Virus record (IMG/VR): IMGVR_UViG_3300034103_001604
Span: 61,503-125,502 of that record
Source: a virus
Length of the DNA stretch: 64,000 bases
Reading direction: 5' to 3' (one strand)
The notes under the pieces were generated by a model. The model saw only the letters and a list, made by a program, of their open reading frames with translations. It was not told the origin of the DNA and made no database searches. Positions 54,401-60,198 of the stretch are shown here, piece by piece (position 1 is the first letter of the stretch; every line of letters starts with the position of its first letter). The translations under genes were made by a program, and so were the position numbers.

Positions 54401-56160
54401 GGAAATCCTAAAATTGAATCAGAAATTCCACTACCAATTTCGTAACCAAAAATCTTTGTTCCCGAAAAATCATTAGTTATTTCTTGTTTAGTAAAACTAA
54501 TACCATTTTTATCAAACAAATCAAACAACGGAGCATCATTTATAGAGGCATGTTGCTGACCAAATTTCCAGTTTTTATCGTCAGCACTGAAATACCATTC
54601 AGTTCCTCCATAAATATTTCCAAGATTAATTGCTACAGAGTCTAAGTCATTAGGGTTATAAAATTCTACTAATTTTATCACAGTAGAATCTAAAAACGGA
54701 TCATAATTTATAGATTTAATTAATTCATCGCCTATTTCTTTAATCCAAGTCGACTGGCTTAGATTGAAATACCATCTAGATTCTGATTGAGAATTTCCAT
54801 TTTTAATATAAACTAAATCTCTATCTTTTGTTTTATAAAATTCAACTAATCTTAATTTTAGAACTGAGTTGTCATTGAATTGTTGAACTCTATAAATAAT
54901 TCCTCTTTTGGTTAAATCAGCAGCAGCATTATAAACCACTAATTGATTTTCTAATAAGGGTACACCGTCTATTGAAGAACTAACAACTCCATTTAAAAGT
55001 GAAGTTAAATTTGTAGTTGCTGTATCAATTAAGTTAATTTGAATTCTATTTTTAAATTCAATGCTGTAAATTTTTCCTTTTACATTTTCATTTAAATCAT
55101 TGTTGAAAATAACTTTTTGTCCGCCTTCAACTAACACACCGTCTACATAATAACCGTATGTTCCATCAATTTGATCAAAAGCGTTAGTTGTTATTGTATC
55201 TATTAAATCAACATTGCCAATTCCCTTAACACCATAATTGTATAGTTTTAAATTTGCTTTAAATTCTATAATTGGTCTCTTTGCTTTACTTTGAACAGGA
55301 TAAATTGGTGATTTATTATTAATCAGAGCAACAGTCTTAATTACATCTTCATGAAACCATCGATTATATCTAGTCCAAGGATTTAAATCATTGCTAGATT
55401 TATTAATTGTGATATATTCGGGTGTTCCGGGAAGTTTTCTGTCGCCGTCAAAGGGCAACGAATCAAACGGTGCATTATCAAATTTTTCGTTAAAAGTTTC
55501 TGCAAAATTCTTATTAATTTCTAATTTGTCAAAATCAACTAAAACAATAGAATCTCCTACCCCTTCAACGATATATTCTCTACCAACGCTTATTTCAAAT
55601 CCATTATAAGTTTCATTTTTACTAAATGTTAATTTCATACCATTGGATAATTTGTATCCATAACTAGTAGTATAATTTTGATTTCCTAAAATAGATGGCA
55701 AAACATTTGAAGACAAATTGTCAATTAGTATTGATTCAGGACCCGACGGTAACCAGTAATAAAAAGAATAGTTGATTAGTTTATCCCAGTCAATTAATGG
55801 ATCGTATGCACTAAACTCATTTTTAAAAAGTTTATTATGATCTTGTGTATTTCCACCTTGATTTTTTATTTCATTTAATAAATCATCATATGCAATAGCA
55901 TCTTTTACATTTGACAGAGAATCTTTAATAATTAAAGCCGGCTCTAACTGATAATTTCTTCTTAATGGGGTATCTTTTTCTAAATAAAGATCTAAAATTG
56001 TATTATAATTAGGTGTTAATTTTGAACCAATAAATGCATTAATTCTTTCAAGTTCGGGCTCTTGAATAAATTGATCAATGGTGCTAGATAAAAATTTAGA
56101 ATTTTTTTCTGATCTAATATATTCAGGAAGAAGATTTACGGTTTTTCTTTTTTCTGCCAT
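42439..56160 (-). CDS. Giant modular tail/baseplate protein, 4573 aa
   Basis: An unbroken 13.7-kb reading frame. The N-terminus (TVNLLPEYIRSEKNSKFLSS, then LERINAFIGSKLTPNY) resembles the attachment end of large virion proteins in marine T4-like phages. About residues 2090-2525 hold seven FG-GAP-like repeats (for example GYSIYARDNSQVVLVSSPSW, GEKISGSDNGNFIAVSAPGF), predicting a seven-bladed integrin-type propeller. About 2950-3360 carries four N-P-G-x-G/N-Y or related units (INPGFGYSIPP, NPGSGYVRPP). Repeated VxVNGxLLxxGxDYxI-type beta modules lie near 900, 3990, 4130 and 4240. It lies after gene 6, in the place of T4 genes 7-8. A baseplate-arm or adhesin role is inferred. Confidence 0.75.
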   Translation of the reverse strand: MAEKRKTVNLLPEYIRSEKNSKFLSSTIDQFIQEPELERINAFIGSKLTPNYNTILDLYLEKDTPLRRNYQLEPALIIKDSLSNVKDAIAYDDLLNEIKNQGGNTQDHNKLFKNEFSAYDPLIDWDKLINYSFYYWLPSGPESILIDNLSSNVLPSILGNQNYTTSYGYKLSNGMKLTFSKNETYNGFEISVGREYIVEGVGDSIVLVDFDKLEINKNFAETFNEKFDNAPFDSLPFDGDRKLPGTPEYITINKSSNDLNPWTRYNRWFHEDVIKTVALINNKSPIYPVQSKAKRPIIEFKANLKLYNYGVKGIGNVDLIDTITTNAFDQIDGTYGYYVDGVLVEGGQKVIFNNDLNENVKGKIYSIEFKNRIQINLIDTATTNLTSLLNGVVSSSIDGVPLLENQLVVYNAAADLTKRGIIYRVQQFNDNSVLKLRLVEFYKTKDRDLVYIKNGNSQSESRWYFNLSQSTWIKEIGDELIKSINYDPFLDSTVIKLVEFYNPNDLDSVAINLGNIYGGTEWYFSADDKNWKFGQQHASINDAPLFDLFDKNGISFTKQEITNDFSGTKIFGYEIGSGISDSILGFPLKNNNSGIGNYLFKNYFTTDTINVTIDNVTSQKSLALGYLKLGNFLVNVWSSAEGYKIPIVENQTVQTNTTTIELKSLDYPFDTSTQVISYVNNNIVQSTVSFNQTATVTFSQPLKENDAIYFNIFSNNSPNNNGFYEPVLNLTNNPLNGPISSFTLSELSDHVGSMIPKITNFQGQFPGKSNLRDLSNYSKFGTRLIINSTPLVYSKLFLAKKDHNVLDSLRFVGYLYNQYKLNLFDTLGKIESQFSPAEALDIALKYINRNNNIDSLFYRSDMVPYGEDKIVTEFTVGIVVNKIYPIRDNFDNTKLSFNALSVYVNDSLLINGQDYQINSLDSTVEILSNLSTGDKIKIYFYNDTTGSFVPPTPSKLGLYPKFKPAIVEDTSYVQGPVTMILGHDGSLTKAYGDYRDQIILEFEKRIYNNIKVSYNSKLFDMNSVISGAFRINRYTIDDSNNILIKEFINWTNQFNVNFSSNTTFDETNPFTFNYSTTVDTLFSKNVSGSWRGIYQYFYDTDKPHLTPWEMLGFNERPNWWTTTYGLAPYTSSNVLLWTDLSNGYIRGENRYNLNYARSGLLSIIPVDEFGNLKSPDTFLVSESSIFEKQQDWKFGDFSPAEVAWRRSSLWPFALNIVAALLDPCSYTSKLFDVSRTTINELNQILYNDDLYLNPNKLIFDNENNQSSGFGNLIIEYGRLKNLNYLNTLKNDLSFLDFNLFHKLGGFTSKNKIQLIMDTVDVSSMSQGAILPPENYDLILNKSNTIQSFRISGIVIQKYNGKFLIKGYDKSNPYFEIFPAIISGNSKSVTVGGIAEPFTEWSSITGNANSSVTFSDTTTANVNTTRYYKSGQLVRYNNSYYRVKVGHNASSNFDPTLFQPISKLPVKGGVTVLVPSLFESRSVRIPYGTMYSTIQEVYNVILGYSRWLESNGFIFDQYDNDLTEILDWKFSAKEFLFWTTQNWSNNNLITISPFAKSLKFGNKNSIVDDINYNSYEYNLLKADGKSFPKENIKLSRDDGICVIETVNTEEGLFFALLNTVQKEHAMIFDNRTLFNDIIYDLDTGYRQRRLKISGFRTANWNGDFFSPGFVYDEVFVGDWKPFVSYLPGSIVRYNGVYYQSNIKIVGSEFFNFNEWSKLREQPSPDLLPNFSYKINQFEDFYSLDIDNFDISQQQLAQHLIGYSERPYLNNIFTNPTTQYKFYQGYIKEKGTKNALDKIVKVGSYARKGSINFTEEWAFRVGHYGGYETFQEVEFKLNEGNSLENPYIVKFSNEVPAEKNNLINYILSEDILIKPTNFEINDVFKISKNEVQDESLFQFPSAGYVRPDDVNVTAYNTNSILDIANNNLLNEKDTIWIGFLDNGNWDVYRYSKQTAKITGVFVSSPGIDITFSCDLFHDLKIGDIVSVVNFNDQVNGIYNVKAVPKLNQFTVDSTLSSIVDDDLVELGSIFKFQSVRFEDFLKVSEFKELYKFENGEKIWVDKVDQKWSVYEKVKNYSTGTYFNSLGNPFGQELGYSIYARDNSQVVLVSSPSWNSGSANSVGRIWVYNQKQNILDKLFEYILNSNNKIYCSTSTNSEFGYTLNYDDGKELIFAGAPKASNIITNNTGTISFSTGTGSSKGFISEGLVKISREKSTVEEEETVAILLAPGSYSNTSAKANYLRFGNTIYVDKVNKSTATTVLIGAPGDGVNNTSTGFVFAYHLTTSTDSNAISLVQHTAGISLTSSVILTQYSKWGEKISGSDNGNFIAVSAPGFTTGSKTGLVEIFNKNLVSKQVIYSPFEENRTFGSDIFVSSSGKFLLISSPDIKNSDGTFGNIAVYSATNLTSTGTYVLNQIIENPSFTTDLKFGVSISLNKNEDILTVGALGRNRSSTYVFDENSNVGKTTFDKGSTEFISPVDDSGTVYVFNNLDGYFIQSEELSDSSILEGSRFGFSVSSLNDFILVGAPWIKNATSLDDSTFFKFDKLDTSINSWKVLRNQPNLVDSQKIKSIKLIDSFKEEIIEYLDIFDPVKGKIIGLAEQELKYKSTFDPAMYSIGTALNSVDSNSSWIDDHIGDLWWDLSTVKYLWYEQGDEIFRKNNWGKIFPGSSIDIYEWVKSDLLPSEWAAQADTNEGLTKGISGQPKYPDNSVMSVKQVFNNVTNSFENVYYFWVKNKVTVPNSRNRRISAIQVANLILDPAANGIRFASILSQNAISFANVQPILVGDRINSNISFDEINNNIPKHTEWLLLEEGNKDSVPTTTLTKKLFDSLLGHDDLGQTVPDLNLSVRNRYGIEIRPRQSMFKDRLLALRNLVEFTNSVLIKNKITGFYDFTNLNKKEEIPDILSREYDFIVDDLEELDQIDISKFSQAELIYSTYNGKVVSVEIINPGFGYSIPPKIEILSSSGEGAELLSEIDGSGRVINVIISNPGKNYLGNLDSSEKIIIRGHTTIVRTNSEYGNRWTKHLFNYEFKNWTRIQTQSYNTPLYWNYVDWVDENYNGYKDYAVVLKDPTELPIASSTVTGDYVKINNVGDGRYIILEKLDSDQIGDFALQYKIVYSQNGTIQISDEIWNFKESNYSYDAATLEETLYDQIPDQELNHILYALKDDIFVGNLKINWNLFFFKAVRYAFTEQKLLDWVFKTSFISVNNQVGELDQKSVYRLDNENYFEDYIREVKPYRTKIRSYTSKYSLTNETSNSVSTDFDLPAYFNTVSNSYELVGLTSSEITEYPWKWWADNYKYYVKNVLVADNGEGYTQNPTVVITPALGDTGSGATAEAYIRNGGVFKVLVSNPGSGYVRPPTVTIVGGGPNVVKPAKVSVELGNDYIRKNILGIKFDRTGVNEEIDSSRITETFECTGNNRFRLTWLAQPNKSKIVPLLDSKIIFSTDYTIEYFTENINNYTSQYCEFVFLNYIPKLGQKFKITYEKNISIYHAVDRINKFYQPTDDMVGKEIPLLMSGAEYKNTVIQGLNFGYSLPWNYGYFDNDSAWSNLVNYYTSAKLVKNINYSGTVLYLDSVEGVSIGQKILLTNTSTSHIRSDAVVSAVNTSTKTVSIANSEYRLKRIISDSLTTQGNIVFFTTEDFNGKITSGSIIEISGVDDGTILGFDGKYIVTNSGTDRFTAVGTGTHAITLLTTSTVKTLGVTAKVTVPAVFNEVNVNSLYNIYSFENLVSNTSTVAYDTNVLFNSVSTVTIYVNDLLYGSYYNVSTTSNNTYNVEIFNLNSNVTNKIKVDLYGYPIVEFWKDNFSFDELDTEISAGSWNGSGNFVGALGINPGDLVIDGSGLISQNIGQSPEEHVKGNTYESVSINVFTQENKSSPIAMSGIVPISANAISSFKLGVPLEESIYITVNFEGKMLDRIYEPPSSGVVDEYFFTTSSQFYVMNDELYIAPQDVNGKVGYNLLTIGGEYVADSVTLLTEYGQSTATLISSAFIDDIRSVYVTIDGREVNSSNYELIPAGPKNKRAAVRVTNIADSKRTIQAWFLKSNFGKFSQIFEEQFSIAAPTSSILVTNLLGTTEPLSAQVFVEVYEPDSTTLVKGRKRLNPPDVNYYKLDGSTTTFNIDNTSRPPGTYTNSNIKVYLNGRLLAPGFDYSINSVTGTVTISSGIASNGAILAIESLVNFDYVINNNTIIFTTPIQPSSSVKVISFADYDGMMLRTERFKGDAGLKFTLGLPVSDSRYVWVALNKQYLIANNDFTILDDFRTVSLNNSISIQSDDEITISYVSTTLRSNLVYGYKIFNDIFNRTTYSRLSNFYGTRLTKELKLTDTEIHVTDSSSLIPPNFHRNIPGVIFVDSERIEFFSKDSNVLSGLRRGTMGTSPAEISDVGTKVFDQSPQQFIPYTDTIKKQYHITSEATGTYVVNTVTNSNGTYTIAISSSSFVINTGTMYQSGGDGIILSTTNGLEQYLNDQISVKFGGRLLRKTASKVHDYNLAYDSTSTSLRTLDPEFTVKFNESTGNFELNIHVEDFTLRTKVEIEQKIGNYWNTSTSLMESESIQSKFIRRHSTEIPDKWYYGNSN

Positions 56161-56161
56161 T

Positions 56162-59100
56162 TTAAGTTCCGCTTGATGTTACAATATTCGAAGATGACTT
56201 TAATTGCGACGCAGTTATAGCACTTATTACTTCGATATCATTAATTGATACTGAATGAATAAAAAGTTCATTCGGTTGACTTGAAATTTCATAAAAACTT
56301 CCGAACCCTGAATTACCTTTTGGTACTATAACAAAGTTAGTTATGTCTGGAGTTAACTTGTTCATTACGTATGTAGAAAGTTCACTAAAATAAAAAGTTT
56401 GTCCAAATTCCCAATTTTCTAAAGAGAAAAATTCATTTATAGCATTTAAAATTTTAGTTTTTATATCATTATCAGTTATTAGTCTTTCGTTATTTTTTAC
56501 TGCTTTAAATGTTGCTTGCAAATTAGGATCTGCTTTTTCTCCAAATAAAATTTTATACTTTACAGGATGAAAAATAATTTCATCACTAATAGATTTAATG
56601 TTGTCTAATTTTGATTTATAGTTTTGTTCTAAACTTTGCGTAGTTGGCGCAAGTGGTTCTTGATTAACCACTCCTGATAGATATTGTCTAAATTCATTAT
56701 CATACGAAACTGTTAAAAGATATATATCAATAATATTTGATTTACTCGGATCTATTCTTCTATTGTTTCCACTATTGTGTGTATATTGAAACTTTAAATC
56801 AGCCCTTCCTGATCTTCCTATATAGTTTTCGTCAAATATCAAAGTTGAAGTTTCTGTAGACCACTTTTTTACCACATTCTCGTTTGGATTATAAAAATAA
56901 AATAAATCTCCATTATTAATCGGTTGGTTAATTGGATTCAAAAGATAACTATTCCAATTATCTTCTGATTCAATAGCATCTCTTACATCTGTAGTTAATC
57001 TATAAATGCCATCAGAATCTAATTTAAAATAAACAAATTTATTATCGCCGACAATTTTATCAAAAGAATCAGGATCTTCAATTTGACCTAGCGTGTTAAA
57101 ATCATAAAAATTTATTTTAACTTTTCTAGGATTTACATAGCCATCTTTTTCTATTGTAGGACTTTCAATTTGCCATAGAAAATCATTACCTAATTCTCCA
57201 GTAATATTTGAACTTTGTACCCAAACTCCTGACATTTTTTGAAATATAGTTCCATTAGTAGTGTTCAAATAATAAGACCCATCCTGTCCAATAGTATTAG
57301 AAGGATTTGTAGGGCCTCCAAACCATTTTGGTATACCTGTTGGAACTGAATTTACCGATAATACATTAATTTTATCTTTTAAAACTGTATTATCATTAAA
57401 ATTGTAATTCACAGAAGAGTTGTCAACAAAAAATGCTGTTTTTTGATTACTTTCAAAAACAAAATTTAAAGTTCTATAAGTTACTTTATATTTTTTACCA
57501 GTCCATACAAATGAAATTATCCAACTTGAATCTAATCCTATATCTTCGATATTATTTTGATTTGCTAACGAAAATGCATCTTGAAGATTTAAATTAGAAT
57601 TTAAAATAAATTGCCATTCCCTCGAAACAGAATCAATTGTTAAACCAAAATTTCTTTGTCCTAAACAAAAATTAGAAATTTCATTTTCTAAACCAAAAGA
57701 CAGCAAATTGTTATACTTGGGTATAACTTCTGTAGGAATAGCACTATTTGAATTTGTACCGTCACCGGGAATTTTTGTTGAAAAAATTATAGGACCAGTG
57801 CCGTCGTCGAGCGCACCAAGCCCACCGTTTGAACCATCTAATACTACCTGTTTTACCATCGACCAAAAATATATTTTTCCACCAGATGGAATAATATTTG
57901 ATGTTGGAATAGTCTTAATGTTGTTGTTATCGTCAAAATACTTGCCGGTAGGAGCAATGAATTTTACTAAAGCACCTGGAGTTATATATTTTAAATTAGA
58001 TATAGAAAATGTTCCAACTGAAAAAACTTGAGATCCTAAATTAAAATATCCTCTACTTTCGTTAGGAATTTTGTTAACTTCGGTCCATCTTATACCTAAA
58101 TATGCTAAATCAATTTTAGAATACTTGTCTAAATAAAAATTTTTTAATTTTGAACTATTAACAATAGGCGCTAATTGATTTTTAATTACAGAAAGTATTT
58201 GAGATCGGCTGGCAAAATCAAATTCAAAAAATTCTTCTATTTCTTCTTTATACAAAATCCCGTCATCTGCAAAAATGTTTGTTTGACTATACTTTCCTGT
58301 TACATCAGAAATATCAAAATATTTGCTTAATCCACTAGAAATTCTATTAATACTTTTAACTTTTAAAATATCAGACCCGGCATTTAATGGAGAAATGTTA
58401 TAATCTTCTCCAGTAATCATTCTATTTTGTGTGTAATAAAGTTGAGGTGCTTTTAACTGTATACTAGCATTTGATTCTGGGCCAGCACTATTGCTTACCG
58501 TATATTCAAGACTTAGCGTTAGTTGCAATTCTTGAGACTGACCAAATGAATTAAAATATGGAATAGTAATAACTACTCCAGACATCTGCTCTGGTTTAAT
58601 TATATAACTTAAACCATTGCTCTGTCTGTAAAATAATCGAAAATCTCCTTTAGGTAAATCTCCAAAAACGCCATCAGCAAAATTTAAATCAATTTGATCA
58701 TCATTTCTAGTTGATACAGCATATATAGATCTCAAACTTTGATTTAAACTATTATAAATTACGTTATTTCCTAGTAATGCCGGGACTTGAGTCCATAATG
58801 TACTATAATTTCCGTTTTTGTCTAATTGCCATAACCAAACATCAGAATTATTAATATTAGGAGTATTAACGCCAACAATTTCATTAGGTACCGGATTATC
58901 TAAACTAAAGTTCGCCAAACTTAATGTTCCTTGTCTAAAATGAACTAAAAATCCTGTATTTGGACTAGCCGAGCCTTGATTGTCATTTTTATAAATTAAA
59001 CTAAATGATTTTCCAGGTGCTGGCGAATCTTCATAAATGTACGATTCTCCTGTAAAAGTACAAGGAACAATTTCAAAATTCATTGACACCCCATTAATAA

Positions 59101-59701
59101 CTTTTGAAAAATTAAAAATAGGCACATCATTATTAGAACTGTTAACTACATACCTTTCTGTTAACGCTCCAGATATTGTATCTCTATCAACTGGATTGCC
59201 AAACGCTGTAGTCATTGCAGAATTCATTATGTTGACAAATTGCTGATACCAATCTTGATTTGTTGGATCGTTCCACGCAATAACTGTGTTTGCTAAATTT
59301 ACACCGTTTGCATCAAAAACATTATCTGTAGTAGAAATAGCAGTAACTTTTAAAAATCCGTTTGCTGGAACATTTCTTGCAGGATTATAACTAATTAACT
59401 GTGCTAATCTTAAAATACTCTCACGACGTTCAGCAGTTTCTAAAAAGTTTTCTCTAGCATTTAAGTCAATTCTAAAACTTAAATTTTGGCCAAGGTACGC
59501 AATTAAATCAATTAACGCAATGTATTCACTACTGTCAATGAAGTCATTAAATTCTTCAGGATAATTTTCACGAAGATAAGAAATCATTACCCTTTTAAGG
59601 GTTTCAAAATCATAACTTTTAAAATCGGCATTTTTAAAAGATTGGTATACTTTTTTCCAATCTTCTGCCACTAATAATTTTGTATTTGTAGATGGAATCA
59701 T
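56162..59701 (-). CDS. 6: Baseplate wedge protein (gp6-like), 1179 aa
   Basis: The N-terminal region (LIDLIAYLGQNLSFRIDLNA, then RENFLETAERRESILRLAQL) is the conserved gp6/baseplate-J signature of T4-like phages; gp6 dimers form the ring that joins the wedges. It is much longer than T4 gp6 (660 aa), with added beta-rich inserts in the middle. The last 200 residues (DEIIFHPVKYKILFGEKADP, then FSLENWEFGQTFYFSELSTY) resemble the gp6 C-terminal core. The stop lies one base before the giant's ATG, and gp25 is upstream. Confidence 0.85.
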   Translation of the reverse strand: MIPSTNTKLLVAEDWKKVYQSFKNADFKSYDFETLKRVMISYLRENYPEEFNDFIDSSEYIALIDLIAYLGQNLSFRIDLNARENFLETAERRESILRLAQLISYNPARNVPANGFLKVTAISTTDNVFDANGVNLANTVIAWNDPTNQDWYQQFVNIMNSAMTTAFGNPVDRDTISGALTERYVVNSSNNDVPIFNFSKVINGVSMNFEIVPCTFTGESYIYEDSPAPGKSFSLIYKNDNQGSASPNTGFLVHFRQGTLSLANFSLDNPVPNEIVGVNTPNINNSDVWLWQLDKNGNYSTLWTQVPALLGNNVIYNSLNQSLRSIYAVSTRNDDQIDLNFADGVFGDLPKGDFRLFYRQSNGLSYIIKPEQMSGVVITIPYFNSFGQSQELQLTLSLEYTVSNSAGPESNASIQLKAPQLYYTQNRMITGEDYNISPLNAGSDILKVKSINRISSGLSKYFDISDVTGKYSQTNIFADDGILYKEEIEEFFEFDFASRSQILSVIKNQLAPIVNSSKLKNFYLDKYSKIDLAYLGIRWTEVNKIPNESRGYFNLGSQVFSVGTFSISNLKYITPGALVKFIAPTGKYFDDNNNIKTIPTSNIIPSGGKIYFWSMVKQVVLDGSNGGLGALDDGTGPIIFSTKIPGDGTNSNSAIPTEVIPKYNNLLSFGLENEISNFCLGQRNFGLTIDSVSREWQFILNSNLNLQDAFSLANQNNIEDIGLDSSWIISFVWTGKKYKVTYRTLNFVFESNQKTAFFVDNSSVNYNFNDNTVLKDKINVLSVNSVPTGIPKWFGGPTNPSNTIGQDGSYYLNTTNGTIFQKMSGVWVQSSNITGELGNDFLWQIESPTIEKDGYVNPRKVKINFYDFNTLGQIEDPDSFDKIVGDNKFVYFKLDSDGIYRLTTDVRDAIESEDNWNSYLLNPINQPINNGDLFYFYNPNENVVKKWSTETSTLIFDENYIGRSGRADLKFQYTHNSGNNRRIDPSKSNIIDIYLLTVSYDNEFRQYLSGVVNQEPLAPTTQSLEQNYKSKLDNIKSISDEIIFHPVKYKILFGEKADPNLQATFKAVKNNERLITDNDIKTKILNAINEFFSLENWEFGQTFYFSELSTYVMNKLTPDITNFVIVPKGNSGFGSFYEISSQPNELFIHSVSINDIEVISAITASQLKSSSNIVTSSGT

Positions 59702-59719
59702 AATTTTAACTCGATACCA

Positions 59720-59727
59720 TATTTATT
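59720..59727 (-). promoter_or_regulatory. Late-promoter-like motif before gene 6
   Basis: Minus strand AATAAATA, 18 nt before the ATG, in the 46-nt gap between gene 25 and gene 6. The leader has only a weak GAG as ribosome site. Confidence 0.4.
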
Positions 59728-59747
59728 TTTAAAATAAACTGCATACT

Positions 59748-60185
59748 TTATTCTGCAAGAAGGCCAAGTTTTTGATCAAACATTAACCTCAATTGCGTAC
59801 TTTGATTTGTCTCAGTTAAATTCAAAGTAATTTCTAATAAAAATCCCTGTTCGTATTCTCTTATATCAATCTGTGTAGGATATGTTCTAGGATCAAAAGT
59901 ACAAATTGTTTTTATATCATTAGTTAACAATTCTCTTGTTTCTTCAGTTAAAGGTTCCATTAATAAATCCCAAATTATTGTTCCAAACTGAGGATTCATC
60001 ACCCTACTACCTTTTCTAGTATTAAAATGATTTAAAATATTTTGTTTGATAAGATCATAATCATACAATTTTGATCCAAAGTTTAATGGGTTAACTGTAC
60101 TAAACCCTTTATAAAATTGGCTTAATTTATTAGTATGAGTTTCTCTGTAATTAGAAACATTAATTTCAATAGTTTTGTAAGGCAT
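59748..60185 (-). CDS. 25: Baseplate wedge protein gp25, 145 aa
   Basis: gp25 (GPW/gp25 family, lysozyme-like fold but structural) links wedge to sheath. YDYDLIKQNILNHFNTRKGS followed by RVMNPQFGTIIWDLLMEPL and the acidic IKTICTFDPRTYPTQIDIRE strand are family signatures; length matches T4 gp25 (132 aa). It precedes gene 6 in the usual order. Its ATG is 5 nt after the motif AATAAATA, without a Shine-Dalgarno sequence. Confidence 0.92.
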   Translation of the reverse strand: MPYKTIEINVSNYRETHTNKLSQFYKGFSTVNPLNFGSKLYDYDLIKQNILNHFNTRKGSRVMNPQFGTIIWDLLMEPLTEETRELLTNDIKTICTFDPRTYPTQIDIREYEQGFLLEITLNLTETNQSTQLRLMFDQKLGLLAE

Positions 60186-60190
60186 AATAA

Positions 60191-60198
60191 TATTTATT
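60191..60198 (-). promoter_or_regulatory. Late-promoter-like motif before gene 25
   Basis: Minus strand AATAAATA between the hub gene's stop and gene 25, 5 nt before the ATG. Same close spacing as at 41724-41731. Confidence 0.45.
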
